A stretch of DNA of 64,000 nt, taken from assembly GCF_902806685.2 (NCBI RefSeq), contig NC_048542.1:9346533-9410532 (forward strand), in the 5' to 3' direction. A program made the translations under genes and the position numbers. The notes under the pieces were generated by a model that ran no database searches, was not told the DNA's origin, and saw only the letters and a program-made list of their open reading frames with translations. Positions within the stretch are counted from its first letter, which is position 1. Each line of letters begins with the position of its first letter. Origin of the DNA: Maniola hyperantus. Its lineage: Eukaryota; Arthropoda; Insecta; Lepidoptera; Nymphalidae. Of this stretch, positions 46,143 to 57,162 are shown one piece after another.

Positions 46143-47284
46143 TATTAAAAGATATTTTGGACTTCTAGTATTCGCTTTTGAGTTGTTGGACGCTATAGAT
46201 TCATAAGTATTTAGAGATCATAGAATATTAGTTATGTTAACTATACTAGGTCTATTGCTGTAAGATAAACAATAACTTTGTGGCCAGCAATTTTCCTAAG
46301 TTTACCTGTAATCAGTGAAGGTCTGTAATTATATACCTAACTATAATTTTCTAAGTTTCAAACTGGTCAGCCTGAGTGTTTATACAAATTTTGAATACAC
46401 AGTAAAATGGTTTCAATTAATTCGGCATTTAATGGACTAAATTTCCAAAAGTGCTTTTGTAACAATATAATTTGTTAAATTCATTAACTGTAAGTAAAAG
46501 TGTTTTTCCACATCGAAAATTAAACTATTAAACACATTTACCATAGTAGGTAATAGAGTATGGCTATCCATACTGTTCTATTGTTAATGTGAAAATGTGT
46601 CTTTCTGTCTGACGGTCTTTTGACAGTCTATCCGAAAGTTGATACAAAATATAGCTTCAACCATTTTTAATCTAACTTAGTGTCAATTTTCGTCGATCCA
46701 ATTCTCTGGTGGTAAAAAGATAACAGGAACACTTGCACAATAGATTACTAGAAGGGTAGTGAAATTATTGAAAATAGTGATTACTGGAAATGTAAACAAA
46801 TTACAATCATATCCGTTATATTTCCGCTTTCCCAAGAAATGAAACACACATCTAAACTAAGTGTTCGGTTTGTGAGCAAACACACACACACACTAACCTA
46901 AAAGCGTGGTATTTAAACTATGTTACTGATGTAAACTTGTCTAGACCTTGTAATATAATATTGCGCTATTTTGTTCTCTTACGTACGTATTTTGATAATA
47001 CAATATTGTACGCAAAACCCCAACCCAACATTATCATGCAAAATAAGAATTGGAGAAATCCTTTGGGTTCAAAATGGAGAAATACATGTTTCAGGATTTT
47101 CAGAAATAATAATATCCTCAAGTGATTTATGTAGGGAATTAATTTTTTTATGAAAGTCAAGTTATATATTTTATGAAATTTTATACTTATTTGGGCTCTC
47201 GGACAAAAATGCAAAGTATCCACCCCCTCACCGATTTCCAACAATTCCACTCGAGCAAAGCTATTCTCGAGTCAGCTAGTCATT
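46143..47284. other. No supported gene
   Basis: Frames of 60-94 codons at 46937-47373 overlap on both strands without domain or splice support. At 47252-47277 a short hairpin (actcgag...ctcgagt) is followed by cagctag and T, a possible further Helitron-like end. Confidence 0.45.
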
Positions 47285-47310
47285 TATCTATATCTATATC
47301 TATATCTATA
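47285..47310. repeat. TATATC microsatellite
   Basis: Four near-perfect ctatat units. They abut the 5' end of the following element. Confidence 0.85.
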
Positions 47311-47488
47311 CTATTATATAAAGAGGTAATGTCGTTAAGTTTGTTTGTAGGGGGTAATCTTTGGAACTACTGAACCGTTTTAAAAATTCTTTCACCAGTA
47401 GAAAGCTACATTATTCTTGAGTGACATAGGCTATACGGGATCTTTGAAAACCTAAATCTACGCGGGCGAAACCGCGGGGATCAGCTAG
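47311..47488 (+). mobile_element. Helitron-like repeat, family C, complete
   Basis: ctattatataaagaggtaat, tagggggtaatctttgga, aaaattctttcaccagtaga, ctacgcgggcgaaaccgcgg and an end gatcagctag before T. A 3' stem cgcggg...ccgcgg lies just inside the CTAG, as in Helitrons. Confidence 0.65.
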
Positions 47489-47642
47489 TTTATTATAAAT
47501 GCGAAAGTGTGTTTGTGTTTGTGTGTGCGAACCATCCTCGTACTTCAAGGAATGTTATAAAAAAAGAATTAGTGAAATCGGTTTAGCTGTTCTCGAGATT
47601 TGCGATCAGCAAAACATTCAGCGATTCATTTTTATATATAGA
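47489..47642 (+). mobile_element. Helitron-like repeat, family B, truncated
   Basis: Starts tttattataaatgcgaaagt immediately after the family C CTAG end, with a gtgtttgtgt run, then diverges after agtgaaatcggtttagctgt and ends near tttttatatatagaa. The junction is a direct head-to-tail join of the two families. Confidence 0.55.
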
Positions 47643-47801
47643 ATACTCAGAAATTCCGCATATTATAAGCAGATATAATATACTACACTTATATTGTTCT
47701 ATTCTACTCTATTCAAAGTAATTTAAATGCTCTTAAAAAAATTCTAGTTTCTGAAATATTCTATATTCGTCTGAAAAATTCATTCAAAAATGATATTGCA
47801 A

Positions 47802-47925
47802 GTAAGCATTTCATATTAAAAGGAAGCGGCACAATCCAAGTGCCAGACCGATGGGTTGCAGCGTAAGGGTGAGCGTAATAAATGGCCTGACACTGCCGGT
47901 ATGTGAAATTGAAGAATGTACAGAA
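47802..47925 (+). repeat. Dispersed repeat, pair member with 48547-48660
   Basis: aagcatttcatatta, aaggaa, aattcaagt/aatccaagtg, ggaccgat/gaccgatg, aataaatgg and gccactgc/acactgcc recur in the same order 745 bp away. Confidence 0.45.
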
Positions 47926-48312
47926 ATTGAAGATATTTTAAATGCTTTTGCTTTAAACTTGGATATTGTATTGTGATGGTATTGTGCCTTAACCAATACT
48001 ATGACTATTCAAATGGTTCATGTACCGGTAAACACATTATGGGACAGCCAACAAAAAGTGTCGCAATACTTTAAAACCCTAAAATAATTTCCGAGCATAA
48101 CTCTTTCCATAGCACGTTGAGCAACTTTAAATTTGAGGACTAGTGTAAGTTTCCACCGAAAGTGCCCTCTTTTTATTAATCACAATATAATAATAATGGC
48201 CTTACCATTTCTTGAATACGGTGGGTTCTGAAATCCTACTGCATGAAATAGTAAGTTTCAGTTTATATTAAAATGAAATGAAATGAAATGAAATGAAAGA
48301 ATTTATTTGCAC

Positions 48313-48465
48313 CTAGCTGATGTGTGCGTCTTTGTCCTCGTGGATTTAGGTTTTTAAAAATCTTTCATTTTACTTCTTTCAGATAAAAAATCACGTCGAT
48401 CCATTGCTCCATTGCGATGTGAAGGAAAAACAACAACACACACTTTCGCATTTAAAATATGGGTA
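48313..48465 (-). mobile_element. Helitron-like repeat, family B
   Basis: Starts ctagctgatgtgtgcgtct, then ttggatttaggttttt-like text, and ends acactttcgcatttaaaata (reverse 5' terminus). Internally deleted. Confidence 0.6.
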
Positions 48466-48546
48466 GTGGTTCTTGTTAGATACAAAGATATTTTTCCTAG
48501 CCTGTCTAATATCTATTTCGTAAATTGACTAATAACTGATTCCATA

Positions 48547-48660
48547 AAGCATTTCATATTATGCAAAGGAAATTCACAAATTCAAGTTGTGGACCGATCG
48601 ATTATGACGTAATGGGTAAGATAAATGGTTTGCCACTGCGCTTGATTACGTAAAATTAAA
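48547..48660 (+). repeat. Dispersed repeat, second copy
   Basis: See 47802-47925. Confidence 0.45.
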
Positions 48661-49864
48661 CAAGGTAGAAACACTTGAGTTATCTTAAGACTTTTTCTTC
48701 ATGGCGAGTGGCAGAGAAGTGGCGTAGACATAATATTGCGTCTCCATGGATCATATTATTTCAAATATTTCTTTCTTTGCCTCATTGCTGCGGGTTATGA
48801 TCATTCTATTAATTACATAACGCTAAAGTTACTCTTCTTAGGTCTTTAACCATCAAGTAAAATCGTGTTCAAGAGCAAAATGTGTGTAAGGTATAAAAGT
48901 TTTACAATTCACTAAGTTATGGCCACAATCTGCTGATGTAACGGAGTCGCTTCATCACACTAAACTCTTAATTTGGCTCTGCCATAAAACCTGGGAAATC
49001 TTAGGAGGGTGAATTCACATTTATCCGTGGTCGAGCCACTTCATTACGTCAAGAGTGTTCCCCCTAAGGCATTACGAAGACTAGCGGTATTTCCATTTTA
49101 CATTCCTTAAACTTTTAAAGTACAAGTCCCTCGTGAGTGTGGGAAGCCTCGTGTATGTTGAGTTGCTTTAGAGAAATTTCGAACAACCAGCCTCAATGTA
49201 TTTATTTATTTATCATGCATACGTACACAACTAAACAAAATTTTCAAGTAACGTACCCATCTTATTTTTGTTATGAAGTGTCACAGTAAAGTCTCTATGT
49301 GATGTTTTATTCATAATAATATTATTATGGACCAATGAACAAATTTTAACAGCTTTTACTTCTTTTCAAAAAAGAAAAGACCCTATTTTTATTGGATTTA
49401 TTTTATTAATCGAATTGACGACAGTCTTCAATCAAAACGAATATAGCAATATTTTATACTTACCTACTGATAAATAATTTGCAAATAAATCTGTTTGAGT
49501 TAATAGTGATTTAATTTTTTTAAAGAATATTGGGGTTTTGAACCAAATTCCAAATTTCAAATAGCCTCTGAAAGTTGATCTATTGGGGCTCAGATTGCGA
49601 GTGCGTAACCCTATTTTCTCCCTTATCTTATAAATTGGTTTTATGTGAAACAATGTTCACGTTTTGGGTTAAAAGCCTTTGTTTTTACGATGCAAAAGCA
49701 TACAACATTTTTCTCATTGAATATTTTCGTCGAGTATTGACGTATTCGAATTTCAGATAGGGACTTCAAAATTTACTTTTAACGGTTAACCGTGGGTTAA
49801 CCACATGTCGAAGCTGTCATTCACAAACCGATGCCTAGTTATCATGTGATATGAACTATACCAC
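48661..49864. other. No gene seen
   Basis: AT-rich; no coding signal. Frames of 61-73 codons at 49432-49760 are unsupported. Confidence 0.5.
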
Positions 49865-50311
49865 AGTTCATGATCGATATTGGATATAAACTAGCATTTG
49901 CCTTAGTTTGCACCACTGAAATGAGCTTAAAAAAATACGCTGGAAAAGGTATGCCATATAAAATGACAGCTACTTTTTGTGCTAATTTAAAGCGCCATGA
50001 TTCCCACCGAGCTTACCGGGAATTAAAATTCAAAATTTGTGTTAAATGGTACTCGTGTTCACACAATGTTGATAAATGTCTCATCATCACTAACATTTTA
50101 TTCCTACTACGTAACAGCGCTCACATGACGTTTTCACAGCAGCTATCAGTGTCGGCAAATATCATGGCGAAAATCAATTTGCTTCAAAAACGGGTCGGTA
50201 ATCGCAGGTCCAGCGTGTCTACTTGTATTAGAAGAGGTCAGTGTGTGTTACGATCATAGTTCATCATGGATATTGGACATAAACTAGCATTTGACTTAGT
50301 TTGCACTGTGC
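49865..50311 (+). repeat. Repeat bounded by 50-bp direct repeats; relative of the P-element host repeat
   Basis: The ends 49865-49917 and 50259-50311 both read agttcat(g/c)at, gatattgga, ataaactagcattt and cttagtttgcac, about 90 percent alike and in the same direction. The part 50013-50251 aligns with both flanks of the P element (37212-37300 and 43006-43144) without the P element. A 129-codon plus frame (49870-50259) starts inside the first direct repeat and shows no domain. Confidence 0.6.
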
Positions 50312-52394
50312 ATTGCTTTATCGTTTATGGTTCACATTCGAGTAAGATCTCACGTGATGATGAATGATGATGATTGTTGCTGTAACACCGTAAACCTCTT
50401 CCTAGTATGTATGTATGTATAGCAAGCAGTTTACATCCCATAACTGCGTCGGCCGTAGGTAATAATTGCGCACATTATTTTAGGATACTGGTCCTTATTG
50501 TACATATCCCTGCTTTGAGAAGGGAAATAGATCTATTCTTTCCTTACCACATAATAATTAATTGTATACCTACTAATTCCTGGCATACCCTGGACTTAAA
50601 TTGGAAAATTGCTTATTTATTTACTTTTATTAAAAAAAAAGTATATTAAAGTATATAAATAGGTACAAAAGAATAGAATACAAAAAAAATATAGCTAATA
50701 TAAGTTTTAACAAATAGAAGTAATTACTTATGATAGAAAAACTCGCGTGGGAAAAAGTATACATATATAGACAAGTAACAATCATATCATATGGAAAATA
50801 TGATAATATAGTACGTACAAAAGAAAGTTTTAACACAAGTCTAAAGCTCAGGATAACCGATATATTATTAACACGTTGTATACAAAATAGCGCTTCGTAC
50901 GAACAAATGGCGCCCTCATACATCCAATCGAATTTTCGGTACGTAGCTCGGCACACCTAACAAAATTATTCAGGTTCGATGAACGAAAAACGCGTGTATT
51001 ATCATAACTGAATATTTTGTAGCATCTGAAGTGTGTTGGCAGGTCCTGAGAGCTGTGAAGAAATCACATGGAAAAAGATACTGTTTTGTCTTATGATATC
51101 ACGCGCTAAATTTTTTCGTTCATTTGAGAGAGTTGGTAGTTGTGAATCTCTAAAATCTAAACAGTATTGAAGAGTCAAAATCTCCTCAAGTTGTTTTGGT
51201 GTCGGAATGAAACTAGAGTGTGTTTTAGAAGATTAGTATGGTGTTACGTGGTGGTTGCTTCCTTTTCCTGCACGTTTATTAGCGGTAGAGCAGGCAGGGC
51301 TGTACGTTGTATTATAACCATACCGATTTGTCGGTTTTAAGATCGCAAACTAAAGCTTCTCGTTCCTTGAGTATAAAATAAAGACGAAATCCACGTTTGC
51401 GTATTGTGTACCTATAGAATTTTTACTGTAAAATATTTTTAATGAATTTAAATGCAATTTTCATCATCATATTATATGACCATTTCAAGAGAAAAATTAA
51501 AACTCAAATTATTGATTTGCAGAACGAAATATTTGTATTTTAATGTGACTCAACTCAAACTCAATTGGTAAGACCACCTATGCAAAAATGGAATGAATAA
51601 GCTACAGAGTAGGTATCTATCGTTGGAAAATTGATTGCTTTTGCTCGCGTAAAATACGGATCAATCTCTATTTTTGATTGTATTTTAAGTGACAATGACT
51701 GAAAGACCTAAAATTCTAAAAACTAAGCCCAAAAATCTGGATGTATACTTTAGCTTCATACATTAATATTTCCTCAGACATTATCAATAGTAGTAATAAT
51801 AATGAGAGCTAATCCACTTTATTTGAGTGTATTAGATAGGAATTTTCCAGGACCAGATTCCACTAAGTTTAACTAATATCAGCCAGTTGAACTAATTGGG
51901 TAACAAACTTTTTTGGAGAAGTTGAAGTTACTAGACAGAATTGATCCTATTAGTTCAACTTCTCTAAGTAGGTACCTAAGTAGTATATAAATTTAAAAAA
52001 TATCTTTCTTATAGCTGTAGGGTATAATAACATCAAAGGTCTACTGGGTATATTATGTCACTTAAAGGTCTAAAAGAGAGGCTTTACCATTCGTAAAATA
52101 AGTCTTAAAGAAAACCAACTCTTCAATCGCCAGAGGCCTTACAGAAATGCGCCAAATTCGTTTAGACATTTCTATGAAATGCCCGCAGGGCTTCCTTTAT
52201 TAAAGTGCTATAATATTAAACTCCAAAAATGCCTTTGTCATTGGAACGTTTATTTAAATATTCATAATCGGTCGAATTTTGGCCACGAGCGGCCAACGCA
52301 GGAAATATTAAAATACACAACACAGGTCACAGGTGTGCACAAACACAGGTAGGTACACCTACACTCTATCATCCCTCATCCTCGTAGTCCAATG
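50312..52394. other. No supported gene
   Basis: AT-rich. The 108-codon minus frame at 50630-50956 is hydrophobic and T/A-driven, opposite a 76-codon plus frame. No splice or domain evidence. Confidence 0.5.
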
Positions 52395-52465
52395 GGACGG
52401 CAATCCGAAACGACTCGAGAGAGATCAGACGCAAAACTCTCGTTTTTACGAGCTTTCTAAAGCAC
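52395..52465 (+). repeat. Possible LINE-derived segment
   Basis: ccaatgggacggcaatccga, then actcgagagagatcagacgc, resembles a string I recall from lepidopteran LINEs. Single copy in the window. Confidence 0.3.
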
Positions 52466-52489
52466 GGGGTTGAAACACCTCCAACTTCT

Positions 52490-52653
52490 CAACCCGTTTG
52501 TCTAACTGTTTTGACGGGTACAGAGATAACTTGTTTCTTAGGCAAGGACATATATAATAGGCTACCTACTTTTGTCAAGAAATATCAACGAGTTCCCAGG
52601 AGATTTTTAAAAACTATAAATTAACATGGATGAAGTCACGGGTATCATCTAGT
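52490..52653 (+). repeat. Family B-like repeat with CTAG-type end
   Basis: aacccgtttgtctaactgtt, ataataggctacctactttt, cgagttcccaggagattttt, then atggatgaagtcacggg and atcatctag before T. Confidence 0.55.
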
Positions 52654-52914
52654 TTAAATATAAATAATAATATAGTATAGCTAGGTATTTTATACTGTTT
52701 TTCTTGTTTATACCTATTCCAAGACAATTTAGATACTCATTTCATTAGGTAGAAAAGTCATAAGATAATCGCCTTATACTCGTAACTTAAATAGAAAATT
52801 ACTCAACCGCAGTAGGCTTTTATCTTTTCATCTTTTTCTGGATAAGAAGGAATTATTACATTGTGTACAAAATACCTCAAAGGAACAATCCAGTAATTCA
52901 AATATACTTAGTAG

Positions 52915-52990
52915 ACTAAGAGCCAGCGCGTGTCAGACCTTCGTTATTTTGTAAAAGCTGAAATTTTATCTGCGTATTGTCTCCAACACT
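52915..52990 (+). repeat. Dispersed repeat, second copy
   Basis: Counterpart of 23053-23130: gactaagagccagcgcg, cagaccttcgttattttgta, aaagctgaaattttatctgc. Confidence 0.6.
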
Positions 52991-53271
52991 GCGGACGTTT
53001 ATTTGGATCATGGTGGCTTTGGGAGATAACAGAAGGTGTAAAAAATCTTACGGCAAAATATAAAGTCTAATTTTTTATATAATTCTAATTCTTCAGAATA
53101 GTATCACGGCATGCATTGCCAGATACTTACTATCATGGCAACCCCTTGCCAGACACCCTTAAAGTTTAAAGTTACAGGGATTTATAATATGCAGTTATTT
53201 ACATTTAGAGAAATGCATAGATATCGGTATTTGAAGTTGGTTTTTCTAACGAACTGCATAGGAATATGTAG

Positions 53272-53501
53272 TCTAAATATAGTACATATAAAAGGAAAAG
53301 ATGACTGACTGACTGACTGACTGACTGATCTATCAACGCACAGCTCAAACTACTGGACGGAGCGGGCTGAAATTTGGCATGCAGATAGCTATGACGTAAG
53401 CATCCGCTAAGAAATGATTTTTGAAATTTCAACCCCTAAGGAATTGAAATAGGGATTTAATTTGTGTAGTCCACGCGGACGAATTCGCGAGCATAAGCTA
53501 G
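53272..53501 (+). mobile_element. Helitron-like repeat, family A copy 8
   Basis: TCTAAATATA start with a 7-bp insertion before taaaaggaaaag, five GACT units, the shared body and the stem gtccacgcggac, ending CTAG at 53498-53501 before T. Confidence 0.75.
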
Positions 53502-53759
53502 TTCCATCTAAGGCTTGAATTCCTTCTACGCTGATATCGGTCGGGTACGTGCGCATGAAAACGAATGCGTCATAATATTACTGAATGCTTTCAAGCGCAA
53601 CACTGCAACGTTGATATCGTGTAGAGGGTTCTTAATTAGTTAACCCAATAACTCCCAGGATTTACGCGTGTTAATTAACATTGATTTAGTAATAAATTTC
53701 CTCTGATTTATAGTAATTTGGAAAATAATTACCTACTATCGATCGCAAAGATGAATAAG

Positions 53760-53927
53760 TATAGTACGCGACAGGTCGACATGGCAATCGGGGTATGAGG
53801 CGGGGGACGCCCCGCACACCCGCACGTCACGCGCGTTCTTCCGCACCAGTTTGTCGGATTAGTGCGGGGGCTGTGCGGGTGTGCGAGACATTGCCTACCC
53901 GATCATATCGACCTGTCGCGGACTATA
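53760..53927. mobile_element. GC-rich foldback element (family E), complete
   Basis: Left end tatagtacgcgacaggtcga and right end tcgacctgtcgcggactata are inverted repeats (19 of 20 bp). The arms continue as imperfect inverted repeats (caatcggggta; tacccgatcat) around a centre of about 100 bp with cgcccc and gtgcgggg stretches. Confidence 0.85.
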
Positions 53928-54470
53928 CCTCAAGCTATTAATATTAATGATAATAATTAATAAGTTTGAATATAAAGATAAACTCATACTAGAATAGTCT
54001 AAATTAACATAATTATTATTAAATATGCATGAAAAAACTGTAGGTAGAGTATTCACAGATTAAGAGGATTAAAACTGTAATTCCAGAATGATTTTCGAAT
54101 ATTTTTCGAATAATCATGATTTTTGCGTGGGTAAAGTGAAGTCGTATTATTGTTTACGAGTATGATACGAGTGGGCAAACTGAACAAACCGTTGGAGCTC
54201 CACAGGGATTACACGTTATTGTCAAGGCTCAAGGCATATTTGTTCAGTCTAGGTGAGGCGTAGCGTAGATAGTTGCTGCTAATTTGTTTGCCATTTATTG
54301 CCCGCCCACTAGTCACTGCGTTACACACACACACACACTCACACACAAACTCGAATCAAGGGTCTACGCTCTTCTTGCAAATAATTTGGTCCACATTAAA
54401 TACTTTCGGTAGAGTTAAAGTTAAGTTATCTTGGAACATTTGAATAAAGACGTTATTTATATATTGAGTA
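53928..54470. other. No gene seen
   Basis: Contains a CA dinucleotide run near 54324-54347. The stretch 54158-54240 (gtgggcaaactgaacaaacc) resembles 55860-55925 and 57264-57345. Confidence 0.45.
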
Positions 54471-54545
54471 TAGCTCTAAGGCTTTGCCCGCGTGGGATTG
54501 GGTTTTTGAAAATCCCGTGGGAACTTTATATTTTCCAGGACAACA
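54471..54545 (-). repeat. Family B-like 3' fragment
   Basis: gctttgcccgcgtgggattg, then aaaatcccgtgggaactt and tattttccagga, as in reversed family B copies. No CTAG end remains. Confidence 0.5.
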
Positions 54546-55067
54546 ATTATTGATGATATTATATTATTATTATTATTATTGATGATATTATAACGCTATT
54601 TATAATTTTTGTCATAGTGCCTACACTTTAAGGAAACTTCTAAATGATTTTTAAATACATAGGTATAAAAAGTTACAAAACCGACAGAATCCGAACTTTG
54701 GGTCTATCTGAGTATCGCGCTCCGAAAGGAATAAAGACGCGTTGCAGCGCTTCGACTTCGCGCTAATATGCTTTGAGCCTTACGGGCTCGCAGGAATTAT
54801 ATTTATCAGGACATTGTCAACGAATGTTAAAGCTCGGCTCTGGAGAGCTTTATGTAAGTTTACTCCATTTGGTTGAATTTTAATGGTGTATTCTGCAACA
54901 GCAAAATGTATTTTGAAATAATTAATTCAATACCAACACCTAGGTATAACGCCGGTTTTTTCCTATATCCAGTTACAGGTGAATAGTTACTTAACTGCTG
55001 ACTTTTTGGTATTGCAAATATCTTTAATTAAAAATATTTTAAAATAAGTTTTTATTTTAAGCCATAA

Positions 55068-55212
55068 TATAGTACGACAGGTCGAGATGGCGATCGGGGT
55101 ATGAGGCAGGGGCCCCCACACCCGCACGTCATCCGCCCTATCCCGTGCTGGGTTAGCACGTGTGAGGGGCGTCCCCACCCCGATTGCCATCCCAACCTGT
55201 CGCGTACTATAT
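55068..55212. mobile_element. GC-rich foldback element (family E), complete
   Basis: tatagtacgacaggtcgaga at the left and ccaacctgtcgcgtactata at the right; centre cccacacccgcacg. About 20 bp shorter than the other complete copies. Confidence 0.85.
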
Positions 55213-55463
55213 AACATATTATTATGAATACTAAAAGAAAATGTCAAGACAAATCCAACAAGCCCATACACGACGGAGTTACGAGTATTATGGGTATTTG
55301 AAAGGTCTCTATGACCAACTCCCGGCTCCATCATGAGACCCTGGACATCATCTAGATCTACAGCACTCTTGTTGCCCTATCAATAATGTTAACAAATATT
55401 ATACCTAACTACGATAGGTATGGTAATGTATACTTTGTCCTTGATATGAATAATAATTTATAA

Positions 55464-55602
55464 TGACATTTCGGCTTTGTAGAGCGTTGTCTCTGTCACA
55501 CCTATATGATGTTTTGTCGGTCTCAACGACAGAGACAGTGCTCTACAAATTTGCTATCTCCTTCTAAAGGTAGATGTACATTACTTTCGGCCGCGTACTG
55601 TA
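55464..55602. mobile_element. Inverted-repeat element (family F), one end shortened
   Basis: Reverse-oriented relative of 35697-35867: agagcgttgtctctgtcaca, gttttgtcggtctcaacgac, tttgctatctccttctaaag, and the end ttactttcggccgcgtactgta. The opposite terminus is reduced to acatttcggctttg. Confidence 0.7.
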
Positions 55603-56287
55603 CCTAATTCGATCTAAGTAGGTTATAAAAATCTCAAAACTAAAATATGTTTGCTGATATCTCAGCATATCTGTAAAAAAAAGTAAATTATGGCTAAATC
55701 AAAATTGTTTAACACAAAGATTCATTTTATTCCCTAGTTGAAAATACCTGCCGTAAAAAGTTGTCAATAAATCCACTATAGTTCATAGTATATAATAGTA
55801 TAGTAATTTGTTTTCTTCATGAAATCATATCTCCCAGCTGAGTGTATCATAAATTTATTAGACTCAAGTGGGCAATCCAAACAAACCATTGACCCTCAAA
55901 CTAAGAGCCCTCGAGGTTGACAAATATCACAATTCAACTGAACCCGCTTTTGAAATATGAGCTCCTGTATCTCAAAATTTAATTTTGTAAAAAAACGCTA
56001 TACTTAGAGCGAATCTTGCCATTTTGTAATAATTATAATTCTACACAATAGCATGTATTATTGTCTTAATTATTTTTCTTATGACTCTTTCACTAATATC
56101 TAGGTGTAAAATATTTGTCTACCTAGGCGTTAAATAAATTACAATATTCTAAATAAAATACAAATAAGGTAAATGCTGTCCTCAAAGATAATAATATGTA
56201 TAAGACTTATACACATACAGGCCTTAAATGCAACCTTTTCACGAAGTTTTAACAAGCATGTTCTTAACACCCTGTATATATTATTAC
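55603..56287. other. No gene seen
   Basis: AT-rich; no coding signal. Confidence 0.5.
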
Positions 56288-56517
56288 TAGCTGATGCCCG
56301 CAACTTCGTCCGCGTGGAATTAGGTTTTTAAAAATCCCGTGGGAACTCTTTGATTTTCTGTCACTCTCCAGGTCTTTATCTATACCCATGCAAAAAATTC
56401 ACCTCAATCCGTTACACCGTTGCGACGTGATTGAAGGACAAACCAACAAACCAATAAACCAACAAACCAACAAACCAATAAACCAACAAACAAACACACT
56501 TTCGCATTTATAATAAG
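56288..56517 (-). mobile_element. Helitron-like repeat, family B, with AAACCAAC run
   Basis: CTAG at 56288-56291, then ctgatgcccgcaacttcgtc, ttaaaaatcccgtgggaact, an impure aaaccaacaaaccaataaac run (about 56443-56490) in place of the GACA run, and the end acactttcgcatttataata. Confidence 0.75.
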
Positions 56518-56647
56518 GGTACTACTGATAATAGGCATATTATAGCTTTCTAATGGTGAAAGAAGTGTTAAAATAAAATCAGTCGTAATTTGTGTTTATC
56601 GATTACAAACAAAGCTTCAAAACTTTCAAACAAATCTTTTCTCTTTA

Positions 56648-56922
56648 TCATCATCATCATGAGCAACCCACCGCTGGCTTACTACGGAGCACGGGTCTCC
56701 TCACAGAGTGAGAAGAGTTTTGGCCATAGTATACCACGCTGGCCAAGTACGGATTGACAGATTTCACACACCTTTGAGAACATTATGCAAAACTCTCAGT
56801 TCTCAGCCAGTGTTTCATTACTTAAAACGCACATAACTCCGAAAAGTTAGAGGCGAGTGCCCGGGATAGAACCCTCGACCTCCGATTAGAAGGCGAACGT
56901 CCTAACCACTAGACTATCACAA
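56648..56922 (-). mobile_element. tRNA-derived SINE, family 2, complete
   Basis: On the minus strand the tRNA-like head reads gtgatagtctagtggttagg (A box) and ggtcgagggttctatcccgg (B box), followed by the shared body and an ATG-triplet tail (atcatcatcat on the plus strand). This is the best-preserved copy and the reference for the family. Confidence 0.8.
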
Positions 56923-56945
56923 CTTTTTCTCTTTATAATATTAGT

Positions 56946-57162
56946 TCAAATAATATATAAACGGAAAAGCTAACCGACTGACTAATTGACTGATTAACTG
57001 ATCTATATCCACAAACATCGATCGAGCTGAAAGGCATGCAGATAGCTATTATGAAATAGACGTTCGCTAAGAAATGATTTTTTAAAATTCAACCCCTAAG
57101 TAAAATAGGGATTTGAAATTGGTAAAGTTGTCCACGCGGACGAATTCGCGGGCATTAGCTAG
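56946..57162 (+). mobile_element. Helitron-like repeat, family A copy 9
   Basis: Degraded 5' end (aataatatataaacggaaaa) and GACT run, shortened centre, then ttgtccacgcggacgaattc and CTAG at 57159-57162 before T. Confidence 0.65.

Noticed and set aside
49870..50259. 129-codon plus-strand frame
   Set aside because: Lies within a repeat with direct-repeat ends, has no recognisable domain, and its related copy around the P element does not keep the frame.
50630..50956. 108-codon minus frame with membrane-like segments
   Set aside because: Phe/Ile/Tyr/Leu-rich translation of very AT-rich DNA, opposite another chance frame.
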